A DNA stretch of 23,183 nt from CAYIBD01 sp964361655 (GCA_964361655.1 CAYIBD010000009.1:1-23183), one strand, 5' to 3'; counted from the first letter of the stretch, positions 13,765 to 21,297 are shown. The notes: generated by a model from the letters alone, not told the origin. Program-made: numbers and translations.

Positions 13765-15423
13765 TCACAAAGCGCGGATGGCTCGCTGCGTGCTCTGAAT
13801 GGCTTGGAATAATTTTTTAGCCAGGTCAATAGTCGCCTGGAGCGAGGCCCGGGCGTCTTGACTAGCTTGTTCGCGATTTGAAGCTCCTTCCAGGGCCGCA
13901 CACTTGGCCTGGGTGTCAGCCAGTGATGTCCGGCTGGCCTGGAGGTCGGCCTTGGATTGGGCCAGGAGCGCTTCGGCCTGGGTCGTGTTCTTCCCCGCGG
14001 CCTTGAGCTCGGCAATGGCCGATTCCTGCTTGAGGATGATGGCTTCGAGACGATTTAGGGAGACCTCAATGGCATTGGCCACAAAGCCGCAGTGGTTAAC
14101 AATACGGCCGATGAGCCCGAGACCCAGTCCTGGCGGAGCGGGGGGCGTGGTCGTTGCGCCGGGCGGCTGCGGTTCGGACGTCCCGCGCAGGGCAAAGACC
14201 ACGCGCTTGGCAGTGATGGTGAGCGGCGGACTCTGAACCTGGGCGCTCGCGTTGAAGAACGTTCCCGGGGGTACATTCGCCAGCGCCACGGGATTTCCCA
14301 ATACGTCTACCAACTGCGCGGTCGGATCAACCCGCACTGTCACGATCTTTCCGGGTGGGAGGATACCGCCAATGCCACGGCTGCCGAAGACGCCGGCATA
14401 GCCGATTCGCACTTCGGCCTGGAACGTATTGGCCGCGGGATCAACAGACACGACTTTTCCGGCAAAGCCCACCAGTCCCCGCTGGCCGCTCCCGGTGTCA
14501 GGGGGCGGTGGTGGAGGAGGCGTGGGGCTCGGCGGAGTTCCGGGCGGTGGTGGGGGTGTTGGCGATGGAGGAGGTGGCGGAGCTGGCGTCGGTAGCGGCG
14601 CAAATCGGGTGCCGAACTGAACCTTCTGGGCCGTAATAGTCCGCGTTACCGTATCTACCAACACCGTTGCGTTAAAGTAAATGCCGGGCTGGACCTGGCT
14701 CAAGGTCATTGGCTGGCCGCGGACATTCGTCAGCTGGGTTCCGGGCGGAACGTTCACGGTTACCACCTTCCCTGCCGGTAAGATACCGCCAATACCACCG
14801 GTGCCCCGCTGCCCGGCGTAGACAATTCGTACCTCGCCGCGGAAGGAGTTCGTCGCCGGATCTACGGAAACAACCTTGCCGCTAAACCCGGCCGCAGCAT
14901 TCGGCTGACCCGCGGGTGGCGGTGTTGGAGAAGGGGTGGGGCTCGGTGTAGGGGCCGGCGTTGGCGATGGCGCCGGTGATGGACTCGGCGCTGGCGGCCG
15001 GACCGGAGGCAGAACCCCTATTCGTCCGAAATAGATACTCTTCGCGGTCACGGTCTTGGTAACCGTATCAAGAACGGCGGCAGCATTAAAAAGCATCCCG
15101 GGCTGCACTTGGGCAAGCGTAATGGCTTGACCCCGGAAGTTCTTAAGCGGCGTCCCGGCCGGGACATTGATGGTCACGACCTGCCCCGCCGGCAGAATAG
15201 CGCCAAGCCCACCGCTTCCCCCGGAACCAGTGCCGCCGGCGTAGATTAAGCGCACTTCTGCCTGGAAGGAATTGGCGCCTGGATTCACCGAGACAACTTT
15301 GCCGCTAAAACCGGCGCCAACGGTCGCCGCGGCCGCTGGCAAGGGAAAGGCCGCAATACCCGAAAAGAGCATTGCCGTCCCGAGCAAGGAACTGATCAGC
15401 TTCGAAATAGTGAGATGTTTCAT
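13765..15423 (-). CDS. Secreted protein with three beta-rich repeat domains and Pro-rich linkers
   Basis: A 552-aa protein with a clear signal peptide (1-33, ending AAA). Three copies of a roughly 95-residue domain follow at 38-133, 179-272 and 319-412. Each opens with GF(S/A)GKVVSVxPxxNxFxxEVRxxYAG, then GGILPxGxxVTV, and ends near ITAxxVxFG. The pattern recalls DUF5666-like small beta barrels, but this is not certain. The domains are joined by linkers of PSPTP and long PPPP runs (138-173, 275-310), which would need EF-P for translation. The C-terminal 440-552 is helical and coiled-coil-like (RLEAIILKQESAIAELKAAG). It starts with a strong AAAGGAGA Shine-Dalgarno and a near-consensus promoter, so it is probably well expressed. 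Confidence 0.85.
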   Translation of the reverse strand: MKHLTISKLISSLLGTAMLFSGIAAFPLPAAAATVGAGFSGKVVSVNPGANSFQAEVRLIYAGGTGSGGSGGLGAILPAGQVVTINVPAGTPLKNFRGQAITLAQVQPGMLFNAAAVLDTVTKTVTAKSIYFGRIGVLPPVRPPAPSPSPAPSPTPAPTPSPTPSPTPPPAGQPNAAAGFSGKVVSVDPATNSFRGEVRIVYAGQRGTGGIGGILPAGKVVTVNVPPGTQLTNVRGQPMTLSQVQPGIYFNATVLVDTVTRTITAQKVQFGTRFAPLPTPAPPPPPSPTPPPPPGTPPSPTPPPPPPPDTGSGQRGLVGFAGKVVSVDPAANTFQAEVRIGYAGVFGSRGIGGILPPGKIVTVRVDPTAQLVDVLGNPVALANVPPGTFFNASAQVQSPPLTITAKRVVFALRGTSEPQPPGATTTPPAPPGLGLGLIGRIVNHCGFVANAIEVSLNRLEAIILKQESAIAELKAAGKNTTQAEALLAQSKADLQASRTSLADTQAKCAALEGASNREQASQDARASLQATIDLAKKLFQAIQSTQRAIRAL

Positions 15424-15443
15424 TCTCCTTTTATTTTATCACG

Positions 15444-15472
15444 AGTATAAGGCAACGACCTTGCACCATCAA
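15444..15472 (-). promoter_or_regulatory. Promoter of the 552-aa secreted protein gene
   Basis: On the minus strand TTGATG (15467-15472) and TATACT (15444-15449) are separated by 17 nt. A start near 15437 gives a leader of about 14 nt that carries AAAGGAG just before the ATG. The remaining spacer up to 15565 shows nothing further except a five-codon reading frame after a GGAG. Confidence 0.75.
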
Positions 15473-15565
15473 GAAATACGGAGAAAAGTAGCTCTTGTTA
15501 CAAGGTCTGAAGGGAAAAGCAAAAAATTACCCCCTATGGCTGTCAAATTGTCTTATACATTCTCC

Positions 15566-16237
15566 TTATACACCATCCCGCACGCCCTGTAAAGCACAAT
15601 ATTCACAGCCTAGCCGCGACGCCGGCAGAGGACCGCGGATGAGCTCAACCGCGGTCTCGAAGAGCTTGAGCGCGGCCGCGGTGTCAGTGGCCACCTTGCG
15701 GGGGGTGATCTCAAACTGAATCATGCCGCCCTCGTGGGCGCTGACCGGATGGTAGAAGACAAGGTAGCCGTGGCCAGCAGTCCGAAAGCCCTTGGCCTCG
15801 AGGAGAAAGCAGTAGATGTTGAGCTGGTCCTGGTTCCACTTGTGGGCGTCGTCCTTGGGGGTGAAGCCCTTGGTCTTGTAGTCAAGGGGAATGTAGCTGC
15901 CGTTATAGATAACGCAATCGTCAAGCAGGCCTTTCAGTCGGGCCTTCAGGGCGGGATCCTCATAGACCAGCCCCCGCCAGCGGTCGCGCCAGGAGTCCAA
16001 GAGCGCCTGGTCCTCAATCAGTCGGCCCTCAATCTTGCCTATAAGCTCCGGCGGAAGCGAGCCGCGGAAGCGGTCAAAGTAGCGCTTGAGCACGGCATCC
16101 ATGCCGTTAGGCAGGGTGGCCCGGATGCCCTCCGGCCGCTTGGCGGCGCCGTTTTGCTCCAACCAAAAACAGCGGGCGCAATCGCGGTAGAGATTCAAAG
16201 CCGAGGGCGAGAGCGAAATTTTTTTGTCTGGAGACAT
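15566..16237 (-). CDS. PD-(D/E)XK superfamily nuclease with paired CxxC motifs
   Basis: A 223-aa protein from the ATG at 16237, which has GGAG 3 nt upstream. A longer in-frame ORF extends to 16363 but runs through the neighbouring terminator, so it is rejected. The core has GLLDD (103-107) and LDYKTKG (118-124), the Asp and D-x-K of PD-(D/E)XK nucleases, then the QLNIYCFLLE helix (138-147) seen in RecB/Cas4-type members. Cysteines C20/C23 (CARC) and C211/C214 (CEYC) bracket the core and could bind zinc or an Fe-S cluster, as in Cas4 and AddB. No cas or recombination genes are nearby, so a repair or DNA-processing role is only family-based inference. Confidence 0.8.
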   Translation of the reverse strand: MSPDKKISLSPSALNLYRDCARCFWLEQNGAAKRPEGIRATLPNGMDAVLKRYFDRFRGSLPPELIGKIEGRLIEDQALLDSWRDRWRGLVYEDPALKARLKGLLDDCVIYNGSYIPLDYKTKGFTPKDDAHKWNQDQLNIYCFLLEAKGFRTAGHGYLVFYHPVSAHEGGMIQFEITPRKVATDTAAALKLFETAVELIRGPLPASRLGCEYCALQGVRDGV

Positions 16238-16261
16238 CCGCTCCAGTATACCAAGAGGGCG

Positions 16262-16291
16262 AGAAAATAAAACGGCGGCTGCTGCCGCCGT
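16262..16291 (-). terminator. Terminator of the 81-aa gene
   Basis: On the minus strand ACGGCGGC-AGCA-GCCGCCGT (16272-16291) is followed by TTTATTTTC. It lies 19 nt past the stop of the 81-aa gene and just before the nuclease gene's Shine-Dalgarno. Confidence 0.85.
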
Positions 16292-16310
16292 GGCCGGGTT
16301 TCTGCCGCGC

Positions 16311-16556
16311 TCACACGAGGGCGATGCGATGCCGCTCGAGGAAGGCCGGCGGATCCGGATCAAGGGGTTGGAACCGAACCGTGATCAGGTGGTGATCGCC
16401 ATCGCGCTCGTAGGCGATCTTTGCCCCTCGATGGACCTCACGTGCAACCCTCTGCGCTACCTGTAGATCGTGTGGCTGCGGTTCGACCCCGATCTCGAGC
16501 GTTTTGCTAGGAAAACCGGATAGGGCCCAGGTATGAAATGTGCTTTGCCAGTCCAT
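16311..16556 (-). CDS. Hypothetical 81-aa protein
   Basis: A short gene supported by signals around it: GAGGTGA 6 nt before the ATG, a TTGACA promoter element about 75 nt upstream, and a strong terminator 19 nt downstream. The protein begins MDWQSTFHTWALSG and has an alternating pattern in the middle (KTLEIGVEPQPHDLQVAQRVAREVHRGAKIAYERDGDHHLITVRFQ), like a small alpha/beta domain of strand-helix-strand type. I do not recognise a family. It is divergent from the ECF sigma factor gene, 156 nt away, which could place it under the same regulation. Confidence 0.65.
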   Translation of the reverse strand: MDWQSTFHTWALSGFPSKTLEIGVEPQPHDLQVAQRVAREVHRGAKIAYERDGDHHLITVRFQPLDPDPPAFLERHRIALV

Positions 16557-16606
16557 CTGTCACCTCGCAGGAAAAAGGTTTACCGCACTCATTCGGCCAC
16601 AGATGA

Positions 16607-16636
16607 TCATTACCACGGCAAATGTGGCTCTGTCAA
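16607..16636 (-). promoter_or_regulatory. Candidate promoter of the 81-aa gene
   Basis: On the minus strand a perfect TTGACA (16631-16636) is followed after 18 nt by TAATGA (16607-16612). The -10 match is poor, so only the -35 is convincing. Confidence 0.4.
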
Positions 16637-16712
16637 GTTCATTCGACTTCCCCCTAGCACCCGCGCTACGCTTAGAGAGGCGTCGTAACGCTTTTCTGCG
16701 CCACGCGTATCT

Positions 16713-17243
16713 ATGATTGGATCCGGCCGGCTCAACCGTCTTGCCGAACGCCTGAAACGTCATGACCATCGGGCCGGAGAAAAAATCTTCGATGAGTTCG
16801 CGCCGAAGCTCTTTCGCTTCTTTGTGGCGCGCACGGCCCGGCGCGAGGTTGCCGAAGACCTCACCCAGGAGGTCTTTTCCAAGGTCGTCGGCCGCATCGA
16901 AACGTTTGATGCCAGCCGCGGCAACTTTGTCGCCTGGATGTGGCAGATTGCACGAAACACCCTGACCGATCACTTCCGCAAGGTTTCCCCCCTCCCCTTC
17001 TCCGATGTCCCGGAAGTTGAGCATGTCGCCGCAGGAGGATCGGATCCTACGCGCCAGGCAAAGTTCGACGAAGTCATGGCCACCCTGCGATCACTCTCCG
17101 AAGAGGAGCAGGAAATCTTTTCTCTCCGCTACCTCGCCGATGTCCCCTACCGCGATATCGGACGGATCACCGGAAAATCAGAGGGTGCGCTCCGAGTGAT
17201 CATCCATCGAGTTTTGGCCAAGTTACGTGAAAAGCTCCAATGA
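16713..17243 (+). CDS. ECF-type RNA polymerase sigma factor
   Basis: A 176-aa sigma-70 family protein of group IV size. Region 2 spans about 28-90 with DLTQEVFSKVV (49-59) and FVAWMWQIARNTLTDHFRK (72-90), the core-binding and -10-recognition helices. A short linker follows, then region 4 at about 118-172 with EIFSLRYLADVPYRDIGRITGKSEGALRVIIHRVLAKLRE, the -35-binding helix-turn-helix. Regions 1 and 3 are missing, as in ECF sigmas. Its TGA overlaps the ATG of the next gene (ATGA), so the two are coupled. It likely directs RNA polymerase to an envelope or stress regulon. The targets are unknown. Confidence 0.92.
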   Translation: MIGSGRLNRLAERLKRHDHRAGEKIFDEFAPKLFRFFVARTARREVAEDLTQEVFSKVVGRIETFDASRGNFVAWMWQIARNTLTDHFRKVSPLPFSDVPEVEHVAAGGSDPTRQAKFDEVMATLRSLSEEEQEIFSLRYLADVPYRDIGRITGKSEGALRVIIHRVLAKLREKLQ

Positions 17244-17944
17244 TACCTGACCTCCGCACATTCTTTGGCTGGCGCTCCTTTTGCCGGCGTTGTTTAAGAC
17301 GCTCCGCCCAACCGCGGCCGGAGTTTTTGGCCGTGGCCAAGGCCCGCTTCCTCTCGCTCCTCGGCCCGGAGCCAGCCCGCAGCCGTTCGTTCGCGGGCCG
17401 CTTCGAACTTCGTCCGCGGCTTGCGATCGCAACCCTCATACTTTTCTTCTCCGTAAGCGGTGGGGCTGCGGCATTGGCTGACGTGAGCGACGTCGGGCCA
17501 GAGCATCCCCTCTACCCCCTGAAGCGCGTCAGTGAAGAGGTGCGCGTGTTCCTCGCCACGGCGCGTTCCCAACCCGAGCTCCACAAAGCCCTGGCCGAGC
17601 GCCGGCTCAAGGAACTTCAACGGGTTCAATCAGCGCGCCTAACGATCAGGAAGATAAAGAAGCTCGAGCAGGATCTTGCGAGGCGGGTAGATGCCGTGCT
17701 CCAAAGCGCTGCTCGCGCCAAACGCGAAGGTAGGACGGATGAGTACCGCGAGCTCTGCCGCTCGGTTGCGGCCATTGTCGTGAAGCGACACCAGGTTCTC
17801 GGCGGGTGGAACGGCTATCGCGAGAAACTACAGGGACAGTGCGGGTTGGAACTCGCATCGCCGTCCGGTCTGGGCCGCCAGCAGTCGTTCCTCGCCGCAG
17901 AGCGACCGTCAATGGCCGTTGTGGAAAACTACATGGTTCTCTGA
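17240..17944 (+). CDS. DUF5667-like membrane protein, probable anti-sigma factor
   Basis: A 234-aa protein with a short N-terminal cytoplasmic part (1-58, containing CRRC at 15-18), one TM helix (about 61-81) and an extracytoplasmic domain. The domain begins DVGPEHPLYPLKRVSEEVRVFLA and continues with an ALAERRLKELQRVQ helix. The 'YPLKR..E' opening followed by a helical bundle is the pattern of DUF5667 proteins that often follow ECF sigma genes. Overlap with the sigma gene supports a sensor/anti-sigma role, though the classical zinc anti-sigma motif is not clear. The last 30 residues are low in conserved features. Confidence 0.75.
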   Translation: MIPDLRTFFGWRSFCRRCLRRSAQPRPEFLAVAKARFLSLLGPEPARSRSFAGRFELRPRLAIATLILFFSVSGGAAALADVSDVGPEHPLYPLKRVSEEVRVFLATARSQPELHKALAERRLKELQRVQSARLTIRKIKKLEQDLARRVDAVLQSAARAKREGRTDEYRELCRSVAAIVVKRHQVLGGWNGYREKLQGQCGLELASPSGLGRQQSFLAAERPSMAVVENYMVL

Positions 17945-18011
17945 CCCGCTGGGTCTTTTCGTCGATGACGTTCGCCTTGTCATCTCCCCCGCCGCTCTAT
18001 AGAGTGGAGGC

Positions 18012-18818
18012 GTGCCTCATCTCATAATTCTGAAACTCGGCGGCAGCATCATAACAGAGAAAGGCCGCGGGCGACCGGGTATAGAGCGGAGCCGCCTGCG
18101 ACGCATCGCCTCCGAGATCCGTCGCGCTTGGATCAATCAACCCCGCCTCCGCCTCATTATCCTCTACGGTGCCGGCTCATTTGGGCACCCCCTCGCCCGC
18201 CGCTACCGACTGCACGGCTCACCCCTCACGACCGAGCAGCTCCGCGGCATCGGGCGAACGGTAACCTCGATGCGGAAACTCGGCACTGCGCTTGCCACGA
18301 TCTTCCTCAAAGCCGGCCTTCCCGTCATCCCGTTGCAGACAAGTGCTGCGGTGCGTCAGGTACATGGCCGCCTCAAATTCGCCACCCAGACACTGCTGCC
18401 GATCATCCGCGACATACTCCGACACCGCGGCATTCCGCTCTTGGGAGGAGACGTTGCGTTCAGTGATGATGGACAGAGCGTCATCGCCTCGGCCGATGCG
18501 CTTGCTGTCGTCTTAGCCCGCCATCTCGAGGATGCTACCATTGCGTTCGCTACAAATGTTGACGGGGTGTATCAAACCTTCCCGCCGCGACGTCGCGATC
18601 GCGCCCTCCGGCGTATCCGGCGACCGCAGCTAGCGGAACTCATTGAATCATCGAGCAGAAAATCGACGAAGTACGACGTCACCGGCGCCATGGCCGGGAA
18701 GCTATCTTCACTCCTCGTACTCCGCCGCTGCCGGGCCGTAATCTTCAACGGCACAAAACCGGCCATACTCCGCCGCGTTCTCCGGCGAAAGTCGGCTGGG
18801 ACAGTGATTCGGTTTTAA
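18012..18818 (+). CDS. Isopentenyl phosphate kinase
   Basis: A 268-aa amino acid kinase family protein. It phosphorylates isopentenyl phosphate to isopentenyl diphosphate in the archaeal-type mevalonate route. Motifs in order are ILKLGGSIITEK (6-17) with Lys8, GAGSFGH (53-59) with His59, the substrate-binding residue that marks IPK within the superfamily, GGDVAFSDDG (145-154), TNVDGVY (181-187) and YDVTGAMAGK (221-230). The start is GTG at 18012, where the protein aligns with family N-termini. GGAGG is only 1 nt upstream, too close for normal use, and a TATAGA lies about 8 nt upstream, so a leaderless start is possible. It follows the anti-sigma gene by 67 nt. No other isoprenoid gene is in the window. 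Confidence 0.85.
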   Translation: MPHLIILKLGGSIITEKGRGRPGIERSRLRRIASEIRRAWINQPRLRLIILYGAGSFGHPLARRYRLHGSPLTTEQLRGIGRTVTSMRKLGTALATIFLKAGLPVIPLQTSAAVRQVHGRLKFATQTLLPIIRDILRHRGIPLLGGDVAFSDDGQSVIASADALAVVLARHLEDATIAFATNVDGVYQTFPPRRRDRALRRIRRPQLAELIESSSRKSTKYDVTGAMAGKLSSLLVLRRCRAVIFNGTKPAILRRVLRRKSAGTVIRF

Positions 18819-18843
18819 CACCGGGCTCGTCGCGAATCCGGAG

Positions 18844-18879
18844 CAAAAGAAAACGGCGCCTACCGTCTTGGCAGGCGCC
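18844..18879 (-). terminator. Terminator overlapping the Nudix gene stop
   Basis: On the minus strand 7-bp GC arms (18873-18879 and 18855-18861) are followed by GTTTTCTTTTG. The TAG of the Nudix gene lies within the hairpin. Confidence 0.75.
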
Positions 18880-19378
18880 CGGCCGATATCTCATTAGAGG
18901 TCGGCAGTGCCGCTGACGCGGCACTCACGGCTTTGCAGTGCTTCCGCACTACCCCTCTCCGGCCACTAGCAAAATCCTCGAGCATCTCGCGCGCCCCCTG
19001 GCGCAACCACAGCCGAGCGGCCTCCGCCGGATCTACCCATGCATGGTTCCCTACCTCCGCTCGCGAGGTGGCGGCGTCGGGAAGACTGCGATCGCCGATC
19101 GCCGCTCGGTAGAGCGTCGCCCAGACTCCTGGTACGATGCGGTATACGCCGAGCCGCCCTTCAATGGTTATCTTCGGCGCAAGCCCGGGCAGCTCCTCAG
19201 CGATGAGCCGCGCCAGCACCATGTCGTCCGGTTCGCGAGGTGCTGATGTCTCCATTGGAATCGAGGACATTCCGGCAAGTTTTCCAATATGAGGCTTTGA
19301 CCCGAACTCTTGCAACAGGAGCACCTCACCGTTCGGATTAACTACGATGAGCGCAACGGCGCGGATTCCCCTCGCCAC
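18860..19378 (-). CDS. Nudix hydrolase family protein
   Basis: A 172-aa protein beginning GIRAVALIVVNPNGEVLLLQEFGSKPHIGKLAGMSSIPMET, the usual Nudix N-terminal strands. The Nudix box is recognisable at about 36-66 and ends VLARLIAEELPGL, keeping the metal-binding EE pair, but it has an insertion and lacks the consensus RE. Nudix enzymes hydrolyse nucleoside diphosphates linked to another group; the substrate here cannot be assigned. The start is GTG at 19378, preceded by a perfect AAGGAGGTG. The C-terminal 35 residues look unstructured and run into the terminator. A promoter at 19564-19592 gives it a long leader. Confidence 0.75.
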   Translation of the reverse strand: MARGIRAVALIVVNPNGEVLLLQEFGSKPHIGKLAGMSSIPMETSAPREPDDMVLARLIAEELPGLAPKITIEGRLGVYRIVPGVWATLYRAAIGDRSLPDAATSRAEVGNHAWVDPAEAARLWLRQGAREMLEDFASGRRGVVRKHCKAVSAASAALPTSNEISAGRLPRR

Positions 19379-19422
19379 ATCCTCTCACCTCCTTCGCTCC
19401 GTTCCACGGTTTGGAGATTGTT

Positions 19423-19527
19423 CTACCGGAATCTACGCGCCGAAGCGCCGATTGCGCCGCGATGGTCCGCGACCGCCATCGCCAGATCCTCCGGCGTAAA
19501 GTCCAACCACAGCCGATTAGAGAACAC
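19423..19527 (-). CDS. Possible 34-aa small ORF in the Nudix leader
   Basis: In the 180-nt leader between the 19564-19592 promoter and the Nudix gene is an open frame from GTG (19527), or from an ATG at 19479 preceded by GGAGGA at 8 nt. It reads VFSNRLWLDFTPEDLAMAVA and ends GASARRFR. It could be a leader peptide, a small protein or a remnant. No family is recognised. Confidence 0.3.
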   Translation of the reverse strand: MFSNRLWLDFTPEDLAMAVADHRGAIGASARRFR

Positions 19528-19563
19528 GAGCTCTACAGTGGTCTGCCTTCAAGGAATACTCCA

Positions 19564-19592
19564 ACTATAGCGCCGGACTGTCGCAGATGCAA
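19564..19592 (-). promoter_or_regulatory. Promoter for the Nudix gene
   Basis: On the minus strand TTGCAT (19587-19592) and TATAGT (19564-19569) are 17 nt apart, just after the dinB stop codon. Transcription would begin near 19557. Confidence 0.6.
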
Positions 19593-19600
19593 TCGTACCG

Positions 19601-20698
19601 TTACGCCCGGAGATGGTTGGATCTTTTCGAAAGTTTCTCCACGCGCACCCCGATCAAACGGATCTTCTTCCGTCGTGGGTTCCCCCGCGTATCAAGGAAC
19701 GGCAGGAGGAGCCGCAGCGATGAACCGCTCAGCGCCTCGAGCGTCCCCAGGGGCCGCGGGATGGTACGAGAGCGGGTCAGGGTGGTAAAGTCGGCGAAGC
19801 GCACCGTGACAACGACCGTACGGAAGGCGCTAAACCCTTCGCGCCCAAACCTCTGGAACACGGTTTGGCAGAGCCCACCGAGCCGTTCCAATATGAATGC
19901 CGGCTGGAGCGTATCTTGCTCAAACGTCTCTTGTTCGCCAATGGATTTTGGCTCCCAGTCGTTCGATACCGGACTATCGGAAATACCGCGGGCTTTCCGG
20001 TATAGATCCTCGCCCCATTTCCCAAGCCACTCGATCAACCGAGCCAAGTCAACCGTTCGGAGCTCTTGTATGATCCGAATCCCCTTCTGGTGCAAGAATA
20101 CCTCACCTTTCGGCCCGATGCCGGGGATAGCGCGGATTGGCATAGGGTCAAGAAACGTTTGAACTTCTTCGGGCCTCACTACGGTAAGTCCATCGGGTTT
20201 CCTGAAATCCGACGCGATTTTAGCAATCAACTTATTCGATCCAATGCCAATGGAACAGGTAAGGCCTTCGGCTTTTAGGATGTTAGCTTTTAGTATTCGC
20301 GCGTAGGCTTCGGCCTTTCCAAAACTGCCGATTGAAGAAACGTCAAGGTAGGCCTCGTCTATGCTTGCTTCTTCAAACGCATCTACACCTTCCTCAAGAA
20401 CAGCCATGATCCGTTCAGAAACCTCGCGGTAGAGGCGATAATTTCCAGTCAGAAAGATTGTCTCCGGCTCTCCCCTGCTCCGTGCCGCTTCGGCCAAGCG
20501 CCAAGCCGTTGAGATCGGCATGGCCGACTTGATGCCGAACTTGCGCGCGGCGTAGCTTGCGGTTGAAACCACGCCTCGCCCGCGCCCGGCCTTAGGATCG
20601 GCACCAACCACGATCGGCTTGCCGCGAAACTGCGGATTATACCGCTCCTCACACGCGGCAAAAAAGGCGTCCATGTCTATGTGCATCACAACCCTCAT
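19601..20698 (-). CDS. dinB: DNA polymerase IV (Y-family)
   Basis: A 365-aa translesion polymerase of near-normal length. Palm motifs are HIDMDAFFAACE (6-17, catalytic Asp8 and probable steric-gate Phe13) and ASIDEAYLD (111-119, catalytic Asp114 and Glu115). The finger segment STASYAARKFGIKSAMP (45-61) and the HhH thumb CSIGIGSNKLIAKIASDFRKPDG also fit. The little-finger domain covers about 240-350. It copies damaged DNA and can extend mismatched ends. The first ATG (20698) is kept because family members start MRxxxHIDMD; Met5 has GAGG 6 nt upstream and is an alternative. I see no clear clamp-binding motif at the C-terminus and no LexA-like operator upstream. Confidence 0.95.
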   Translation of the reverse strand: MRVVMHIDMDAFFAACEERYNPQFRGKPIVVGADPKAGRGRGVVSTASYAARKFGIKSAMPISTAWRLAEAARSRGEPETIFLTGNYRLYREVSERIMAVLEEGVDAFEEASIDEAYLDVSSIGSFGKAEAYARILKANILKAEGLTCSIGIGSNKLIAKIASDFRKPDGLTVVRPEEVQTFLDPMPIRAIPGIGPKGEVFLHQKGIRIIQELRTVDLARLIEWLGKWGEDLYRKARGISDSPVSNDWEPKSIGEQETFEQDTLQPAFILERLGGLCQTVFQRFGREGFSAFRTVVVTVRFADFTTLTRSRTIPRPLGTLEALSGSSLRLLLPFLDTRGNPRRKKIRLIGVRVEKLSKRSNHLRA

Positions 20699-20746
20699 GC
20701 CGCCGATGCTACCATACCCCTGGATCCCCCCTGGGGATAGCGTTGG

Positions 20747-20775
20747 TTGACGCCGATTCGACGGCGATCAAGAAT
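20747..20775 (+). promoter_or_regulatory. Candidate promoter of the 127-aa gene
   Basis: TTGACG (20747-20752) and AAGAAT (20770-20775) are 17 nt apart. The leader of about 75 nt contains a GGTGG/CCACC hairpin (about 20819-20838) shortly before the AAGGAGG of the gene. Confidence 0.45.
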
Positions 20776-20857
20776 GGTGCAGCCGGACTATACAGGGGAG
20801 GAGGTGAAGCTGAACGCTAGGTGGGTAGTAGTAACCACCCCATTCAAGGAGGGAACC

Positions 20858-21241
20858 ATGTGTTACTACTCCGGGCACACCCTCGCGCAGCATCAGGCGC
20901 GAGTGGGTGAGCCACTGACCGTCCGACCCATCTACACCGGCGGAACCGGCATGTATGGCGACAACAACGAACTCGCCTGCGTGCCGCACAGGGCCAAACT
21001 GGAAACTCAGATGGTCCGGCCGTCGAGCGACCGGGATGTGAACGGGGTCCTCCCGGGTTTGACCGTCACGTTCCTGCAGAAATGGAGTCGGGACTTGATC
21101 GTCCTGCCGAACGGCAAACGGAAGCCGCTCGCGGCTTTCCACGGCTTCACGTTCCAGCTCGCCCAGATCAAGACCGGCAGCCCGTCCCGCGAGGAGATCA
21201 TCACGCCCGCGGAGCTCCCGGAAGCGGTCCTGCTGGGCTAG
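20858..21241 (+). CDS. Hypothetical 127-aa protein starting MCYYSGH
   Basis: This start is chosen because AAGGAGG lies a few bases before the ATG; an in-frame opening exists upstream but has no good initiation site. The 127-aa protein has no TM or signal peptide. It looks like a compact alpha/beta domain, with recognisable stretches LTVRPIYTGGTGMYGDNNELACVPH, GLTVTFLQKWSRDLIVLPNG and PLAAFHGFTFQL. It has two cysteines and several histidines. I do not recognise the family. It has its own strong terminator and stands alone between dinB and the DUF4258/DUF2283 region, which favours an independent, real gene. The opposite-strand ORF over the same span is treated as a shadow. Confidence 0.7.
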   Translation: MCYYSGHTLAQHQARVGEPLTVRPIYTGGTGMYGDNNELACVPHRAKLETQMVRPSSDRDVNGVLPGLTVTFLQKWSRDLIVLPNGKRKPLAAFHGFTFQLAQIKTGSPSREEIITPAELPEAVLLG

Positions 21242-21265
21242 AAAGCCCACGGGCACATCTCGACC

Positions 21266-21297
21266 ACGGGTGGGGAACCCCCACCCGTTTTCTTATT
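21266..21297 (+). terminator. Strong terminator of the 127-aa gene
   Basis: A perfect 10-bp stem (arms acgggtgggg 21266-21275 and 21279-21288, loop aac) is followed by TTTTCTTATTT, 24 nt past the stop codon. Confidence 0.9.

Noticed and set aside
16238..16363. N-terminal extension of the PD-(D/E)XK nuclease
   Set aside because: It would run through the terminator of the preceding gene and encodes Ala/Arg low-complexity residues; the ATG at 16237 has a Shine-Dalgarno.
16685..16710. GTAAC-16-CGTAT as an autoregulated ECF promoter
   Set aside because: The predicted start of transcription would fall inside the sigma gene with no later start codon nearby, so the match is probably chance.
20768..21256. 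162-codon minus-strand ORF opposite the 127-aa gene
   Set aside because: The plus strand has a Shine-Dalgarno and an intrinsic terminator correctly placed; the minus ORF would have to be read through them.
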